Below are positions 18,560-28,316 of a stretch of 64,000 nucleotides of DNA, piece after piece; positions within the stretch are counted from its first letter, which is position 1, and every line of letters begins with the position of its first letter. Made by a program: the position numbers and the translations under genes. The stretch is taken from the NCBI RefSeq assembly GCF_024124545.1, contig NZ_JAMXSF010000004.1, forward strand, positions 1 to 64,000, in the 5' to 3' direction. Below the pieces are notes generated by a model. It made no database searches and was not told where the DNA came from. It saw only the letters and a program-made list of their open reading frames with translations. The DNA comes from Pseudoalteromonas sp. XMcav2-N. Lineage in GTDB: Bacteria > Pseudomonadota > Gammaproteobacteria > Enterobacterales > Alteromonadaceae.

Positions 18560-20404
18560 TTAGCCTTTTACATCCAGGAAGCTCTTAAGTAAGTCTGAGC
18601 GTGAAGGGTGGCGCAGCTTACGCAAAGCCTTCGCTTCAATCTGACGGATACGTTCACGTGTCACGTCAAATTGCTTACCTACTTCTTCCAGAGTATGGTC
18701 GGTGTTCATGTCGATACCGAAACGCATGCGTAGTACCTTGGCCTCACGTGCCGTCAGGCCAGCAAGTACTTCATTGGTGGCACCACGTAAGCTTTCCATT
18801 GTGGCTGAATCCACTGGCGATTCAATCGTCGTGTCTTCAATGAAATCACCCAGATGCGAATCTTCATCATCACCGATTGGTGTTTCCATGGAGATAGGCT
18901 CTTTGGCAATTTTCAGCACTTTACGGATCTTATCTTCTGGCATCATCATGCGCTCTGCCAGCTCTTCCGGGCTGGGTTCACGACCCATTTCCTGTAGCAT
19001 CTGACGAGAGATACGATTCAACTTGTTGATCGTTTCAATCATGTGTACCGGAATACGGATAGTACGCGCCTGATCCGCAATTGAGCGGGTAATTGCCTGA
19101 CGGATCCACCAGGTTGCATAAGTCGAGAACTTGTAACCACGGCGGTATTCGAATTTATCAACCGCTTTCATCAGACCTATGTTACCTTCCTGGATCAGAT
19201 CCAAGAATTGCAGGCCACGATTGGTGTACTTTTTGGCAATGGAGATAACCAGACGTAAGTTGGCTTCAACCATCTCTTTTTTCGCACGACGGGCTTTCGC
19301 TTCACCAATGCTCATACGGCGGTTGATGTCTTTAATACGCTCAATGCTTAGGCCTGTGCTTTCTTCAATGGCCGTCAGTTTATTCACGCAGCGCTCGATC
19401 TCAGGCTTAACTTGTGCCAGCTTAGCTGAGTGTTTGTCACCTGCGGCAATTTCTGCATCGACCCAGGCCATATCGGTTTCATTGTTGGCGAAGTGCTTGA
19501 TGAAGGTTTTCTTCGGCAGCTTTGCAATCTGAACAGCTTGCTTCATGATGATACGTTCTTGTACACGAACGCGATCCATCATGTCACGCATGTTATTTAC
19601 CATGCGGTCAAACTGTTTTGGAACCAGCTTGAACTTACGGAACAGCTCGCCAATCTCGGCGATGGCCGCTTGAGAATCCGGGTGTGCACGACCTTTTACT
19701 TCAAAACACTTACGTGCATTGTTGTACAGGGTTCTTAATTCTTCGAAGTGCTCGCGCGCAATTTCAGGATCCGGGCCAGTATCAGCGTCTTCCGAATCGT
19801 CGTCGTCTTCATCGCCATCATCGTCTTCATCGTCGAGATCTTCTTCGCTCAGCTCTGAACCGATGTGCGTTGCTGAAATGGGGGCTTCATCGTCTTCCAA
19901 CGAATCAAAGAAACCAGTTACGATGTCGCTCAGGCGCATCTCCTCGGCTTCGTATTTGTCCCATTGCTCCAGTAAGTAAGTAATGGCTTCAGGATACTCG
20001 GCAACCGAGATCTGAACCTGATTAATCCCTTCTTCAATGCGTTTAGCGATTAAAATTTCGCCTTCACGCGTCAGCAGTTCAACCGTGCCCATTTCACGCA
20101 TATACATGCGTACTGGATCTGTAGTCCTGCCGATTTCTTTTTCTACCGTTGCCAATGCGGCAGCCGCTGCTTCGGCTGCATCCTCGTCGGTCGTGGTTTC
20201 CTGCATCATCAGTTCGTCGACATCCGGTGCAGACTCTGCTACCTGGATACCCATATCATTGATCATGCTAATGATATCTTCTACTTGATCCGAATCTATG
20301 ATGTCTTGTGGAAGATGATCGTTAACTTCTGCAAAAGTTAAGTAACCTTGCTCTTTACCTTTCTGAATCAGAAGTTTGAGTTGTGACTGAGGAGATTGAT
20401 CCAT
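18560..20404 (-). CDS. rpoD: RNA polymerase sigma factor RpoD (sigma70)
   Basis: The 614-residue primary sigma factor. It starts [20 protein letters not shown] (region 1.1), has a long acidic insert near residues 185-210 (runs of Asp and Glu), region 2 with [17 protein letters not shown], and region 4 with [20 protein letters not shown]. The reading frame is open for a further 43 codons upstream, but the conserved N-terminus fixes the start at 20404. It is the last gene of rpsU-yqeY-dnaG-rpoD; the 106-bp gap to dnaG may hold an internal (heat-shock type) promoter, as in E. coli, though I could not identify one convincingly. Confidence 0.98.
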   Translation of the reverse strand: MDQSPQSQLKLLIQKGKEQGYLTFAEVNDHLPQDIIDSDQVEDIISMINDMGIQVAESAPDVDELMMQETTTDEDAAEAAAAALATVEKEIGRTTDPVRMYMREMGTVELLTREGEILIAKRIEEGINQVQISVAEYPEAITYLLEQWDKYEAEEMRLSDIVTGFFDSLEDDEAPISATHIGSELSEEDLDDEDDDGDEDDDDSEDADTGPDPEIAREHFEELRTLYNNARKCFEVKGRAHPDSQAAIAEIGELFRKFKLVPKQFDRMVNNMRDMMDRVRVQERIIMKQAVQIAKLPKKTFIKHFANNETDMAWVDAEIAAGDKHSAKLAQVKPEIERCVNKLTAIEESTGLSIERIKDINRRMSIGEAKARRAKKEMVEANLRLVISIAKKYTNRGLQFLDLIQEGNIGLMKAVDKFEYRRGYKFSTYATWWIRQAITRSIADQARTIRIPVHMIETINKLNRISRQMLQEMGREPSPEELAERMMMPEDKIRKVLKIAKEPISMETPIGDDEDSHLGDFIEDTTIESPVDSATMESLRGATNEVLAGLTAREAKVLRMRFGIDMNTDHTLEEVGKQFDVTRERIRQIEAKALRKLRHPSRSDLLKSFLDVKG

Positions 20405-20510
20405 AGAGATTATTGCTTCCACTCTGATAAAGTTGTTACAACGGGCGTCAGCTAAAAACCACACTATTTTGGTTGACGCAGTGAATAGAACATTATAACA
20501 GCAAAAATTA

Positions 20511-22265
20511 TTATTGACCAGTTCTTCGCGCACCTAACGCTTGGGTCAGAAGCGCGCATTCCAGTCGTTCATCGCTGTTTAAGCCTTCGGTTTTGTCTTT
20601 TATTAATAAGGTCTCAAGGCGCAAATTTAAACACTGGTCTTCAATAAACTGAAAAGTATTTTTAAATTCATCAACCAGCTTTTCTTCATCTATATTGTGC
20701 TGCCAGGTTGCCAGTTTGTTCAGCGCTGAGTATTCAGGCGTGTCCCGAAAAGCTTCAAGAATATGCGCGGTGGTATAATCGGGGCGCGATAAACAGGTCG
20801 CCTGCAAAGTCAGGAACAGGCGCATGCCGGGCAAGGGCAATTCTGCCAGTTCGGGTAAGTGCTCAACGACAGATGCCAGACTCGGGTGTTGCAATAACAG
20901 ACCTATGGCCCGACGCATTGGTGTCACTTTAAACTTGCGCTCAATGGCATGTTGTTTTCGTGGCGTCGCCAGTTTGGCACTCAGTTGCTCACGGGTGCGA
21001 CCGATCAGGCGTGCCAGCGTACTCAGCAACGACTCCTGGTAATACTCACTCGGTATTTTTTCAATTAATGGCAGCGCTTCACTGAGCAGTTTAGCTTTGC
21101 CGGCATCCGTGGTTAAATCGCATTGCTCCGATAGCCGGGCAAACAGCACTTTACTGTAGTCTTCGGCGTCTTTCAGTCGCTGCTCAAAAGCATCTTTGCC
21201 TTCTTTTTGTACTAAGGAATCCGGGTCTTCACCATCCGGAAGAAACACAAAACGCAGCGACTTACCGTCTTTCAGATTGGGCAGGGCATGCTCCAACGCA
21301 CGCCAGGCGGCATCTTTACCGGCCCGGTCGCCATCGTAACAACAAATAACCTGATCGGTGTTACGGAACAAGGTCTGCATATGCTCTGCTGTAGTGGCAG
21401 TGCCCAGTGCGGCAACCGCATAATCGATGCCATACTCCGAGAGGGCTACGACGTCCATATAGCCTTCGACTATCAACACTTGTGCCAGCTGGCGATGGGC
21501 CTGCTTGGCTTCATAAAAGCCGTATAACTCAAAGCTTTTATGGAAGATTCGGGTTTCCGGCGAGTTGAGATATTTTGGTCCCTGATCTTGCCCCATGACT
21601 CGGCCACCGAAGGCGATCACCCGACCGCGTTTATCACGGATGGGGAACATCAGTCTATCGCGAAAAAAGTCAAACTGACGCCCCGGTGACTTTTCTGTCG
21701 CGAGTTTCAATTCAACCAGCTGCTGACGCTGAGCCGGGTTGCGTGCCAGCGTGCGGATCAGCTGATCCCACTCGGGCGGCGCAAAGCCCATCTGAAATTT
21801 ATCGATGGTTTGCTGGGACAAACCACGTCCAGAAATATAGGCTTTAACCTCTGCGGATTTCTGATGCTGATTAAGTTGCTGCTGATAAAAGCGCGCAGTT
21901 TGCTGCATCAGATCGTAGTCGGACTTTTTCTCTTCGAAGCTACGTTGTGGTCCACCCAGGCCTTGCTCTCGGGGGATCTCCAGGCTGAATTGTCCCGCCA
22001 GTTCTTCGATGGCATCGACAAATTCCAGCTTATCGTATTCCATTAAAAAGGAGATAGCGTTGCCATTGGCACCGCAGCCAAAGCAGTGATAAAACTGCTT
22101 GTCACGAGAGACGGTGAAAGAGGGAGATTTCTCGTTATGAAAAGGGCAGCAGGCCTGATAATCTTTGCCGGCTTTTTTCAGACCGATGCGGTTATCGATT
22201 AATTCAACGATGTCAGTTCTGGCCAACAGGTCGTCAATAAATTGTCTTGGAATTTTTCCTGCCAT
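20511..22265 (-). CDS. dnaG: DNA primase DnaG
   Basis: A 584-residue primase that lays RNA primers at the replication fork. The CHC2 zinc-binding module has Cys40, His43, Cys61 and Cys64. The RNA polymerase/TOPRIM core includes [37 protein letters not shown] and [18 protein letters not shown]. The C-terminal DnaB-binding helical domain is present. Length is in the usual range for gammaproteobacteria. It lies between yqeY and rpoD on the same strand, 73 bp after yqeY, with a hairpin in that gap. Confidence 0.98.
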   Translation of the reverse strand: MAGKIPRQFIDDLLARTDIVELIDNRIGLKKAGKDYQACCPFHNEKSPSFTVSRDKQFYHCFGCGANGNAISFLMEYDKLEFVDAIEELAGQFSLEIPREQGLGGPQRSFEEKKSDYDLMQQTARFYQQQLNQHQKSAEVKAYISGRGLSQQTIDKFQMGFAPPEWDQLIRTLARNPAQRQQLVELKLATEKSPGRQFDFFRDRLMFPIRDKRGRVIAFGGRVMGQDQGPKYLNSPETRIFHKSFELYGFYEAKQAHRQLAQVLIVEGYMDVVALSEYGIDYAVAALGTATTAEHMQTLFRNTDQVICCYDGDRAGKDAAWRALEHALPNLKDGKSLRFVFLPDGEDPDSLVQKEGKDAFEQRLKDAEDYSKVLFARLSEQCDLTTDAGKAKLLSEALPLIEKIPSEYYQESLLSTLARLIGRTREQLSAKLATPRKQHAIERKFKVTPMRRAIGLLLQHPSLASVVEHLPELAELPLPGMRLFLTLQATCLSRPDYTTAHILEAFRDTPEYSALNKLATWQHNIDEEKLVDEFKNTFQFIEDQCLNLRLETLLIKDKTEGLNSDERLECALLTQALGARRTGQ

Positions 22266-22289
22266 TTTTACCCTATCGCTTAGACGAAG

Positions 22290-22312
22290 AAACCGAGCGC
22301 TAGGCTCGGTTT
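22290..22312 (-). terminator. Hairpin between yqeY and dnaG (attenuator-like)
   Basis: A perfect 9-bp stem (AAACCGAGC 22290-22298 with GCTCGGTTT 22304-22312) and a weak T-rich tail (TTTCTTCG) on the minus strand. The equivalent gap in E. coli carries a partial terminator that lowers dnaG expression relative to rpsU, and this hairpin could do the same here. Confidence 0.55.
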
Positions 22313-22338
22313 ACTTATAATCATACTTGATGCGGGGC

Positions 22339-22785
22339 TTATGCGCTAAGCTTCTGTTTAATTAAACCTGAAACTTTGCCCATATCAGCGCGACCTTCAG
22401 CTTTTGCTTTAATCACGCCCATAACTTTGCCCATGTCCTGCATGCCAGCGGCGCCGGTATCGGCGATTGCAGAATCGATCAATGTTGCTATCTCTTCTTC
22501 GCTCAAAGGTTGAGGTAAGAAGGACTCCAGCACAGTGATCTCACCAGCTTCTACGTCGGCTAAGTCTTCGCGGCCAGCGTCTTTATACTGAGTATAAGAA
22601 TCGCGGCGTTGTTTTACCAGCTTCACTAAAACGGAGGTAATACCTGCGTCGTCCAGTGTCGTTTGGTTATCGATTTCTCGTTGCTTAACTTCAGCAAGGG
22701 CAGCACGAATAGCAGTAAGACGAGGTTTGTCTTTGGCTTTCATGGCTGCTTTTTGCGCGTCTTTTAACGTAGCTAACAGGCTCAT
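22339..22785 (-). CDS. yqeY: GatB/YqeY domain protein
   Basis: A 148-residue protein made of the YqeY domain, related to the C-terminal tRNA-binding part of the amidotransferase subunit GatB. Recognisable features are LTAIRAALAEVKQREID near the N-terminus, FLPQPLSEEEI in the middle and the C-terminal GKVMGVIKAKAEGRADMGKVSGLIKQ repeat-like helices. Function is not established. ATG at 22785 is preferred to a TTG two codons upstream. It sits 18 bp after rpsU in the macromolecular synthesis operon, a place where this gene is common outside enterobacteria. Confidence 0.92.
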   Translation of the reverse strand: MSLLATLKDAQKAAMKAKDKPRLTAIRAALAEVKQREIDNQTTLDDAGITSVLVKLVKQRRDSYTQYKDAGREDLADVEAGEITVLESFLPQPLSEEEIATLIDSAIADTGAAGMQDMGKVMGVIKAKAEGRADMGKVSGLIKQKLSA

Positions 22786-22803
22786 ATGCAAGACTCGCAG
22801 TGA

Positions 22804-23019
22804 TTAGTATAATTTAACGCGACGTGCGTTTTCGCGAGAAAGCTTTTTCATGTGACGCTTTACAGCAGCTGCTTTCTTGCGCTTACGCTCAGCTGTTGGC
22901 TTTTCATAGTGCTCGCGACGACGAACTTCTGAAAGGATACCTGCTTTTTCACATGAACGCTTGAAACGACGAAGTGCTACGTCAAACGGTTCGTTCTCTC
23001 TTACTTTAATTACTGGCAT
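22804..23019 (-). CDS. rpsU: 30S ribosomal protein S21
   Basis: A 71-residue basic protein nearly identical to E. coli S21 ([42 protein letters not shown]). It binds the 16S rRNA platform and is needed for initiation on natural mRNAs. It is the first gene of the rpsU-yqeY-dnaG-rpoD operon, and AGGTG lies upstream of the ATG. The 230-bp region before it (23020-23249) should contain the operon promoters; I saw no LexA box there. Confidence 0.98.
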   Translation of the reverse strand: MPVIKVRENEPFDVALRRFKRSCEKAGILSEVRRREHYEKPTAERKRKKAAAVKRHMKKLSRENARRVKLY

Positions 23020-23249
23020 TAAAAATTCACCTACCTAATTAGTGAGCTTTGCTCTAACCGACCAAAAAACGGTCAATTGGTTCAAAAATGGTGCGGTATT
23101 GTAAGCCGAAGCATCACCGCATGTAAAGACCAAATTATAGTTAAAATTGCAGCAACTGTCATGCCTAAAGCCCGACACGGGGTTGAACACCAGCATTTGT
23201 ACTAAACGGCCTATTATTTCAGCTGTTTAGCCTTGCTGTTGTCGAATAG

Positions 23250-23828
23250 TTAAGTGCGTTGGAAGAGTCGACAACAAACCTGACCCGCCAACTTTTCTTT
23301 TAAGATGGTCCAGTTTTCGGGGAATGTGGGTGTACTTTCGCGTTCAAACTCGACATAAACCAGAGCATCTTCACTCAGCCAGTGATTGGCTTCGAGTAAA
23401 GCACAGCTGGTTTGCACCATATCGCGCCTGAACGGCGGATCAACAAAAACCAGATCATAAGCCTGTGGCGCCTCTGTGGCTAGTCTGGCCAAGGTATCGC
23501 CATGTTCGACCTGAGCATTATCCAGCTTGAGGGTAACAATATTCTGTTGCAGCTGCTGGGCAACTTGTTTGTCGAATTCAAAAAAGGTAGCACTGTGCGC
23601 AAATCGCGATAAAGCCTCAAACCCCAGGCTACCAGAACCTGCAAAGCAATCTAATACTTTGGCATTTCTGACATCCTGCATCAGCCAATTGAACAGGGTT
23701 TCTTTTACTCTGTCGGTGGTTGGTCTGAGCCCTTCAACGTCTTTGACAGGTAATTTACGACCCCGAAATCGGCCACTGATCACACGAATATGTCCTGACA
23801 CTGGCTTTTTTGATTGTTGCTTTCTCAT
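23250..23828 (-). CDS. rsmD: 16S rRNA (guanine(966)-N2)-methyltransferase
   Basis: A 192-residue SAM-dependent methyltransferase acting on G966 of 16S rRNA. SGRFRGRKLPV and LRPTTDRVKETLFNWL are the RNA-recognition and start motifs, LDCFAGSGSLGFEALSR is SAM motif I, and DLVFVDPPFRRD carries the DPPF catalytic motif. It is divergent from ftsY, an arrangement common in gammaproteobacteria. The intergenic interval 23829-24113 (285 bp) holds promoters for both and no other gene that I can see. Confidence 0.96.
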   Translation of the reverse strand: MRKQQSKKPVSGHIRVISGRFRGRKLPVKDVEGLRPTTDRVKETLFNWLMQDVRNAKVLDCFAGSGSLGFEALSRFAHSATFFEFDKQVAQQLQQNIVTLKLDNAQVEHGDTLARLATEAPQAYDLVFVDPPFRRDMVQTSCALLEANHWLSEDALVYVEFERESTPTFPENWTILKEKLAGQVCCRLFQRT

Positions 23829-24113
23829 TTTTTACCAACTGCGTGCAAAATATGACGCTCATTATACCGCATCGGGGCAGGAGTATAGCAAGATTTATTG
23901 CTGCCTGATGCCGTTATCAGACAGATATCATTAAGCTGTGATTTTTCATCCTATTGGAACATGGTACACTGTCGTCCCAACAATGACAGAGCTTGTTATC
24001 AGCCATGTACATGGCCTGTCAGGTCTTCCACCAGAGCGCTCATGCGCATGGATTATCTGCGCCAATAAGTTCTCACTAATTTGATTACACACTAAAACGG
24101 TATTTAGCGAGTT

Positions 24114-26249
24114 ATGGGTAAAAAGAGCAAAATTCTATCCTGGTTAGGGTTCGGAAAATCAGACAAAAAACAGCAAGAAGCTGAACGAGAAGCCGCTCGC
24201 TTGGCCGAAGAGCAGGCTGCGCGAGAAGAAGCGGAGCGTTTGGCAAAAGAGCAGGCGGAACGTGAAGAAGCCGAGCGCTTAGCCAAAGAACAGGCGGAAC
24301 GTGAAGAAGCTGCGCGTGTAGCCAAAGAGCAGGCAGAACGTGAAGAAGCAGCGCGTGTAGCCAAAGAACAGGCGGAACGTGAAGAAGCCGAGCGTTTAGC
24401 CAAAGAACAGGCGGAACGTGAAGAAGCCGAGCGCTTGGCGAAAGAACAGGAGGAACGTGAGGAAGCAGCGCGTTTAGCGAAAGAACAAGCGGAACGTGAA
24501 GAAGCTGCACGTTTAGCCAAAGAGCAGGCGGAACGAGAGGAAGCAGATCGTGTAGCCAAAGAGCAGGCGGAACGTGAAGAAGCTGCGCGTTTAGCCAAAG
24601 AGCAGGCGGAACGAGAGGAAGCAGATCGTGTAGCCAAAGAGCTGGCGGAAAGTGAAGAAGCTGCACGTTTAGCCAAAGAGCAGGCGGAACGTGAAGAAAC
24701 CGCGCGTGTAGCCAAAGAGCAGGCGGAACGTGAAGAAGCCGCGCGTTTAGCCAAAGAGCAGGCGGAACGTGAAGAAGCCGCGCGTGTAGCCAAAGAGCAG
24801 GCGGAGCGTGAAGAAGCAGCGCGTTTAGCGAAAGAGCAGGCGGAGCGTGAAGAAGCAGCGCGTTTAGCGAAAGAGCAGGCGGAACGTGAAGAAGCCGCGC
24901 GTTTAGCCAAAGAACAGGCAGAACGTGAAGAAGCAGCGCGTGTAGCCAAAGAACAGGCGGAACGTGAAGAAGCAGCGCGTTTAGCCAAAGAACAGGCAGA
25001 ACGTGAAGAAGCCGCGCGTGTAGCCAAAGAGCAGGCGGAACGTGAAGAAGCAGCGCGTTTAGCGAAAGAGCAGGCGGAACGTGAAGAAGCAGCGCGTTTA
25101 GCCAAAGAACAGGCAGAACGTGAAGAAGCAGCGCGTTTAGCGAAAGAACAAGCGGAACGTGAAGAAGCCGAGCGCTTAGCGAAAGAGCAGGCGGAACGTG
25201 AAGAAGCAGAGCGTTTAGCCAAAGAACAGGCAGAACGTGAAGAAGCAGAGCGTTTAGCCAAAGAGCAGGCGGAACGTGAAGAAGCCGAGCGTCAGGCTCA
25301 GGAACAAGAGAAGCCTAAAAAGAAAGGGTTCTTTGCACGTCTGAAGCAGGGCTTGTTAAAAACCAAGACCAACATAGGCTCCGGCTTTGCCAATATTTTC
25401 CGTGGCAAGAAGATCGACGATGAGTTGTTCGAAGATCTTGAAACACAGTTACTGACGGCGGACATAGGCGTTGATACCACCATGAAGCTGATCGACAACC
25501 TGACCGATGCGGCAGATCGTAAACAGCTGAAAGACGGTGATGCCCTTTATGACCTGATGAAACAGGAAATGGCAGACATTCTGAAAGATGCTGAAAAGCC
25601 ACTTGAGATCCCGGCCAATAAAAAGCCATTTGTGATCCTGATGGTAGGGGTTAATGGTGTTGGTAAAACCACCACAATCGGTAAGATGGCTAAACAGTTC
25701 CAGGCTCAGGGTAAGTCTGTGATGCTGGCTGCGGGTGATACCTTCCGGGCAGCAGCTGTTGAGCAGTTGCAGGTATGGGGTGAGCGTAACGATATTCCCG
25801 TGATAGCTCAGCATACCGGTGCGGACAGTGCCTCGGTGGTATTTGACGCTTTCCAGGCGGCACAAGCACGTGATGTCGATGTATTAATTGCAGATACCGC
25901 AGGCCGCCTGCAAAATAAAGATAACCTGATGCAGGAGCTTGAAAAAATTGCACGGGTTATGAAGAAGCTGGATCCGGATGCGCCACACGAAGTGATGCTC
26001 ACTATCGATGCCGGCACAGGCCAAAATGCGATTAGTCAGGTGAAACTATTTGATCAGGCTGTGGGTCTGACTGGCATTACCCTGACTAAGCTGGATGGCA
26101 CGGCAAAGGGGGGGGTGATCTTTGCGGTTGCAGATCAATTTAAGGTACCTATCCGTTATATTGGTGTAGGCGAAAGTATTGACGATCTGAGAACATTTAA
26201 GAGCGATGACTTTATCGAAGCACTTTTTAGTCAGGATAATGAAAGCTAA
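24114..26249 (+). CDS. ftsY: Signal recognition particle receptor FtsY with giant repeat-rich A domain
   Basis: A 711-residue SRP receptor GTPase that docks ribosome-nascent chain complexes at the inner membrane. The last 313 residues are a normal NG domain: [17 protein letters not shown] (P-loop), [20 protein letters not shown] and [10 protein letters not shown]. The N-terminal part is unusual: a short lipid-contact start ([15 protein letters not shown]), then 28 tandem 13-residue units of consensus [13 protein letters not shown] (residues 35-398), making the protein over 200 residues longer than E. coli FtsY. The units are charged and helix-forming, consistent with the acidic A domain of other FtsY proteins. 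It heads ftsY-ftsE-ftsX. Confidence 0.97.
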   Translation: MGKKSKILSWLGFGKSDKKQQEAEREAARLAEEQAAREEAERLAKEQAEREEAERLAKEQAEREEAARVAKEQAEREEAARVAKEQAEREEAERLAKEQAEREEAERLAKEQEEREEAARLAKEQAEREEAARLAKEQAEREEADRVAKEQAEREEAARLAKEQAEREEADRVAKELAESEEAARLAKEQAEREETARVAKEQAEREEAARLAKEQAEREEAARVAKEQAEREEAARLAKEQAEREEAARLAKEQAEREEAARLAKEQAEREEAARVAKEQAEREEAARLAKEQAEREEAARVAKEQAEREEAARLAKEQAEREEAARLAKEQAEREEAARLAKEQAEREEAERLAKEQAEREEAERLAKEQAEREEAERLAKEQAEREEAERQAQEQEKPKKKGFFARLKQGLLKTKTNIGSGFANIFRGKKIDDELFEDLETQLLTADIGVDTTMKLIDNLTDAADRKQLKDGDALYDLMKQEMADILKDAEKPLEIPANKKPFVILMVGVNGVGKTTTIGKMAKQFQAQGKSVMLAAGDTFRAAAVEQLQVWGERNDIPVIAQHTGADSASVVFDAFQAAQARDVDVLIADTAGRLQNKDNLMQELEKIARVMKKLDPDAPHEVMLTIDAGTGQNAISQVKLFDQAVGLTGITLTKLDGTAKGGVIFAVADQFKVPIRYIGVGESIDDLRTFKSDDFIEALFSQDNES
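24216..25307 (+). repeat. 39-bp tandem repeat, 28 units, inside ftsY
   Basis: Twenty-eight in-frame copies of a 39-bp unit (13 codons), preceded by one diverged unit. Most variation is limited to a few codons: Ala, Glu or Asp at position 7; Leu, Val or Gln at position 9; and gca/gcc or gag/gaa synonymous changes. Neighbouring units are often near-identical, which points to recent expansion or gene conversion, and the array should be prone to copy-number change. Because the unit is a multiple of three and lacks stops, long open frames also appear on the opposite strand; these are artefacts. Confidence 0.97.
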
Positions 26250-26264
26250 TAACCAAGTGCTGTT

Positions 26265-26287
26265 CTGATCCCGCTGGTCGGGATCAG
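26265..26287 (+). other. Hairpin between ftsY and ftsE
   Basis: A perfect 9-bp inverted repeat (CTGATCCCG, CTGGT loop, CGGGATCAG) without a T tract, between the ftsY stop and ftsE start. It may be an mRNA-stabilising or processing hairpin and not a terminator. Confidence 0.5.
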
Positions 26288-26324
26288 GTAAATCGGAAGC
26301 AGTATAACGAAAGCAGGGCAGGCA

Positions 26325-27017
26325 ATGATCAAGTTTGAGCAAGTCAGTAAAACTTACCCCGGAGGCCACCGGGCGCTGGAAAAGGTCAGTTTTGAACTCG
26401 CCAAAGGTGAGCTGGCATTTCTGACCGGTCACAGTGGTGCGGGCAAGAGTACCCTGCTTAAATTGATCAGCCTGATGGAACGCCCGTCTGCAGGGCGTGT
26501 CGCTATCAATGGCGTCGATCTGAATCAAATCAAAAATAGCCAGGTGCCTTATATTCGCCGCGACATTGGCATCATATTCCAGAACCATCGCTTGCTGGAG
26601 CGCTATAACGTATTTGATAATGTGGCACTGCCTTTAGTTATAGAAGGCACACATCACAAACATATGACCAAGCGCGTCCATGCCGCGCTGGATAAGGTTG
26701 GTCTGCTGGATAAAGTAAAGTGTCAGCCGAGCACTTTGTCCGGTGGTGAGCAGCAGCGAGTGGGTATTGCACGAGCGATTGTGAATTCACCCCCTTTATT
26801 ACTGGCAGATGAGCCGACCGGTAACCTGGACCCTGAATTGTCGATGGAAATTCTCAGATTGTTTGAAGACTTCAACCGCCATGGTACGTCGGTTATGATT
26901 GCCACCCACGATCTGGGGTTGATCGCACGGATGAAATATCGCAGCCTGACCCTGGACCACGGCCGCTTGATTCAGGATCCTTTGTTAGGGTCTTCGCTGC
27001 CGGGAGACACGCTATGA
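26325..27017 (+). CDS. ftsE: Cell division ATP-binding protein FtsE
   Basis: The 230-residue ATPase subunit of the FtsEX complex, which is tied to divisome activation of peptidoglycan hydrolases. Walker A is GHSGAGKST, the ABC signature LSGGEQQRVGIARAI, Walker B LLLADEPTGNLD and the switch His lies in ATHD. It overlaps ftsX by 4 bp (ATGA type), showing translational coupling, and follows ftsY by 75 bp. Confidence 0.97.
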   Translation: MIKFEQVSKTYPGGHRALEKVSFELAKGELAFLTGHSGAGKSTLLKLISLMERPSAGRVAINGVDLNQIKNSQVPYIRRDIGIIFQNHRLLERYNVFDNVALPLVIEGTHHKHMTKRVHAALDKVGLLDKVKCQPSTLSGGEQQRVGIARAIVNSPPLLLADEPTGNLDPELSMEILRLFEDFNRHGTSVMIATHDLGLIARMKYRSLTLDHGRLIQDPLLGSSLPGDTL

Positions 27018-28000
27018 GTTTATTGTTCAAAGGCCGCGGCTCGCAAAACGACAAGCAAAGCAAATCAGTGATCCTGAAGTGTTACTTCTTCATTATTACT
27101 ATCCTGCGTCAGGGCGTGCACAGTTTAGGCGAAATGTGGCGCACACCCATGGCGTCGATGATGACCATTCTGGTGTTAGGTTTGAGTCTGACACTACCCA
27201 CCACACTTTATGTGGTGGTCAAGAATGTTCAGAAAGTCAGTAGCGGTTTTCAGGAGGCAGCAGAGATTTCTTTGTTCGTCAAAGAAACCGTGAGTGAGCA
27301 GGCGACGCAAACTCTGGTTAAACGATTAGCGCTGTACACTGAAATCGAAACTGTCAGTTTCATAGGCAAAGATAAGGCGTTGGCAGAGTTCAAATCTATT
27401 TCCGGGTTCGGCCAGGCACTGGATTATCTCGAAGAAAACCCGTTGCCTAGTGTGGTCCTCGTGACACCGACGGTACGCCATCGCAGTGCGCAGGCGGCTA
27501 ATGCTTTGCTAAATAAACTTGAGCAGGAAAGAGAAATTGAGTTTGGCAAACTGGATATTGAGTGGCTTGAACGCCTTAATGCCTTACTCAGCCTGCTTAA
27601 AGAAAGCGTGATTACCATTGGTCTGTTATTGCTTACCGCAGTTGTGTTGATCATCGGTAACACTATCCGTCTGTCTATTATGGATAAAAAAGAAGAGATC
27701 CAGGTGCTTAAACTCGTGGGCGCAACGAACACCTTTATTCATACCCCATTTTTGTGGACTGGGATCTGGTATGGCATTATTGGCGGCCTGATTGCGTTTA
27801 TCTGCGTTATGCTGATGTTATGGTGGCTTGAGTCTGCGGTTGCTATGGTTGTTGGGGTATATCAGAGTAACTTCGTATTGCAGGGCTTATCGGGAAGCGA
27901 ACTGATGTGTTTGCTGCTTCTGGCTGTTGCCCTCGGCTTTGTCGGTTCCTTTCTATCGGTACAGAAGTACATAAAGGACATTGAACCTGATAAGGTTTAG
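27014..28000 (+). CDS. ftsX: Cell division protein FtsX
   Basis: The 328-residue membrane partner of FtsE. An N-terminal cytoplasmic stretch is followed by a first membrane segment (about 52-72, MASMMTILVLGLSLTLPTTL), a periplasmic domain of about 120 residues that in E. coli recruits EnvC, and three further spans (about 195-215, 245-270, 295-315). Length and topology fit the proteobacterial FtsX family. It is the last gene of the ftsYEX unit; downstream lies the regulatory region of rpoH. Confidence 0.96.
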   Translation: MSLLFKGRGSQNDKQSKSVILKCYFFIITILRQGVHSLGEMWRTPMASMMTILVLGLSLTLPTTLYVVVKNVQKVSSGFQEAAEISLFVKETVSEQATQTLVKRLALYTEIETVSFIGKDKALAEFKSISGFGQALDYLEENPLPSVVLVTPTVRHRSAQAANALLNKLEQEREIEFGKLDIEWLERLNALLSLLKESVITIGLLLLTAVVLIIGNTIRLSIMDKKEEIQVLKLVGATNTFIHTPFLWTGIWYGIIGGLIAFICVMLMLWWLESAVAMVVGVYQSNFVLQGLSGSELMCLLLLAVALGFVGSFLSVQKYIKDIEPDKV

Positions 28001-28030
28001 CACCCGGGCAGCACGCCCGCTGAAATAATT

Positions 28031-28103
28031 GAGTGCTAATTTGAGTTTGGGCTTAGCACTCTTGCAGACAATTTTAGCACCTTTACCCTCTAAATTAGCG
28101 CTC
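28031..28103. promoter_or_regulatory. Cluster of CIRCE-like half-sites upstream of rpoH
   Basis: GAGTGCTAA (28031-28039) and TTAGCACTC (28053-28061) are the two exact CIRCE half-sites in inverted order around a 13-bp gap. Two further near-copies of the second half follow with exact 21-bp phasing: TTAGCACCT (28074-28082) and TTAGCGCTC (28095-28103). The spacing of two helical turns would place bound proteins on one face of the DNA. This could be an auxiliary operator for the perfect CIRCE at 28257, or the first pair could simply form an RNA hairpin at the end of ftsX. Confidence 0.5.
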
Positions 28104-28222
28104 CAAAATATCGCTACTTAGACTTATCTGAATACAGGCTTAGCAACCTCACTTTTTTACAGTTGAAATAAATTATATAAATCAAAGGTTTAATTATTAA
28201 TTAAAGTGTAATAATAAAAGGC

Positions 28223-28252
28223 TTGATCTTTGATGGTGAAAAGTAGTAGATT
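28223..28252 (+). promoter_or_regulatory. Candidate sigma70 promoter of rpoH
   Basis: TTGATC (28223-28228), an 18-bp spacer, TAGATT (28247-28252). Transcription would begin near 28259, inside the CIRCE palindrome, which is the usual placement for HrcA operators. Confidence 0.45.
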
Positions 28253-28256
28253 GCAT

Positions 28257-28283
28257 TTAGCACTCTAAGGTAAAGAGTGCTAA
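28257..28283. promoter_or_regulatory. Perfect CIRCE operator (HrcA-type) before rpoH
   Basis: TTAGCACTC (28257-28265), a 9-bp spacer, GAGTGCTAA (28275-28283): an exact match to the canonical CIRCE element bound by the heat-shock repressor HrcA. It lies 33 bp upstream of the rpoH ATG. The match and spacing are seen directly; that an HrcA protein binds it here is inferred, as hrcA is not in the window. Confidence 0.85.
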
Positions 28284-28316
28284 AATTGGCAAAACGAATT
28301 ATCACTGAGGTGAAAA

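Noticed and set aside
20404..20533. Extended N-terminus of rpoD overlapping dnaG
   Set aside because: The conserved sigma70 start is at 20404; the 43 upstream codons have no similarity to the family.
24104..25261. A 385-codon open frame on the minus strand (repeats of Ala-Ser-Ser-Arg-Ser-Ala-Cys) opposite ftsY
   Set aside because: It is a consequence of a stop-free 39-bp repeat whose length is a multiple of three; there is no Shine-Dalgarno or family match, and the plus-strand frame is the known FtsY.
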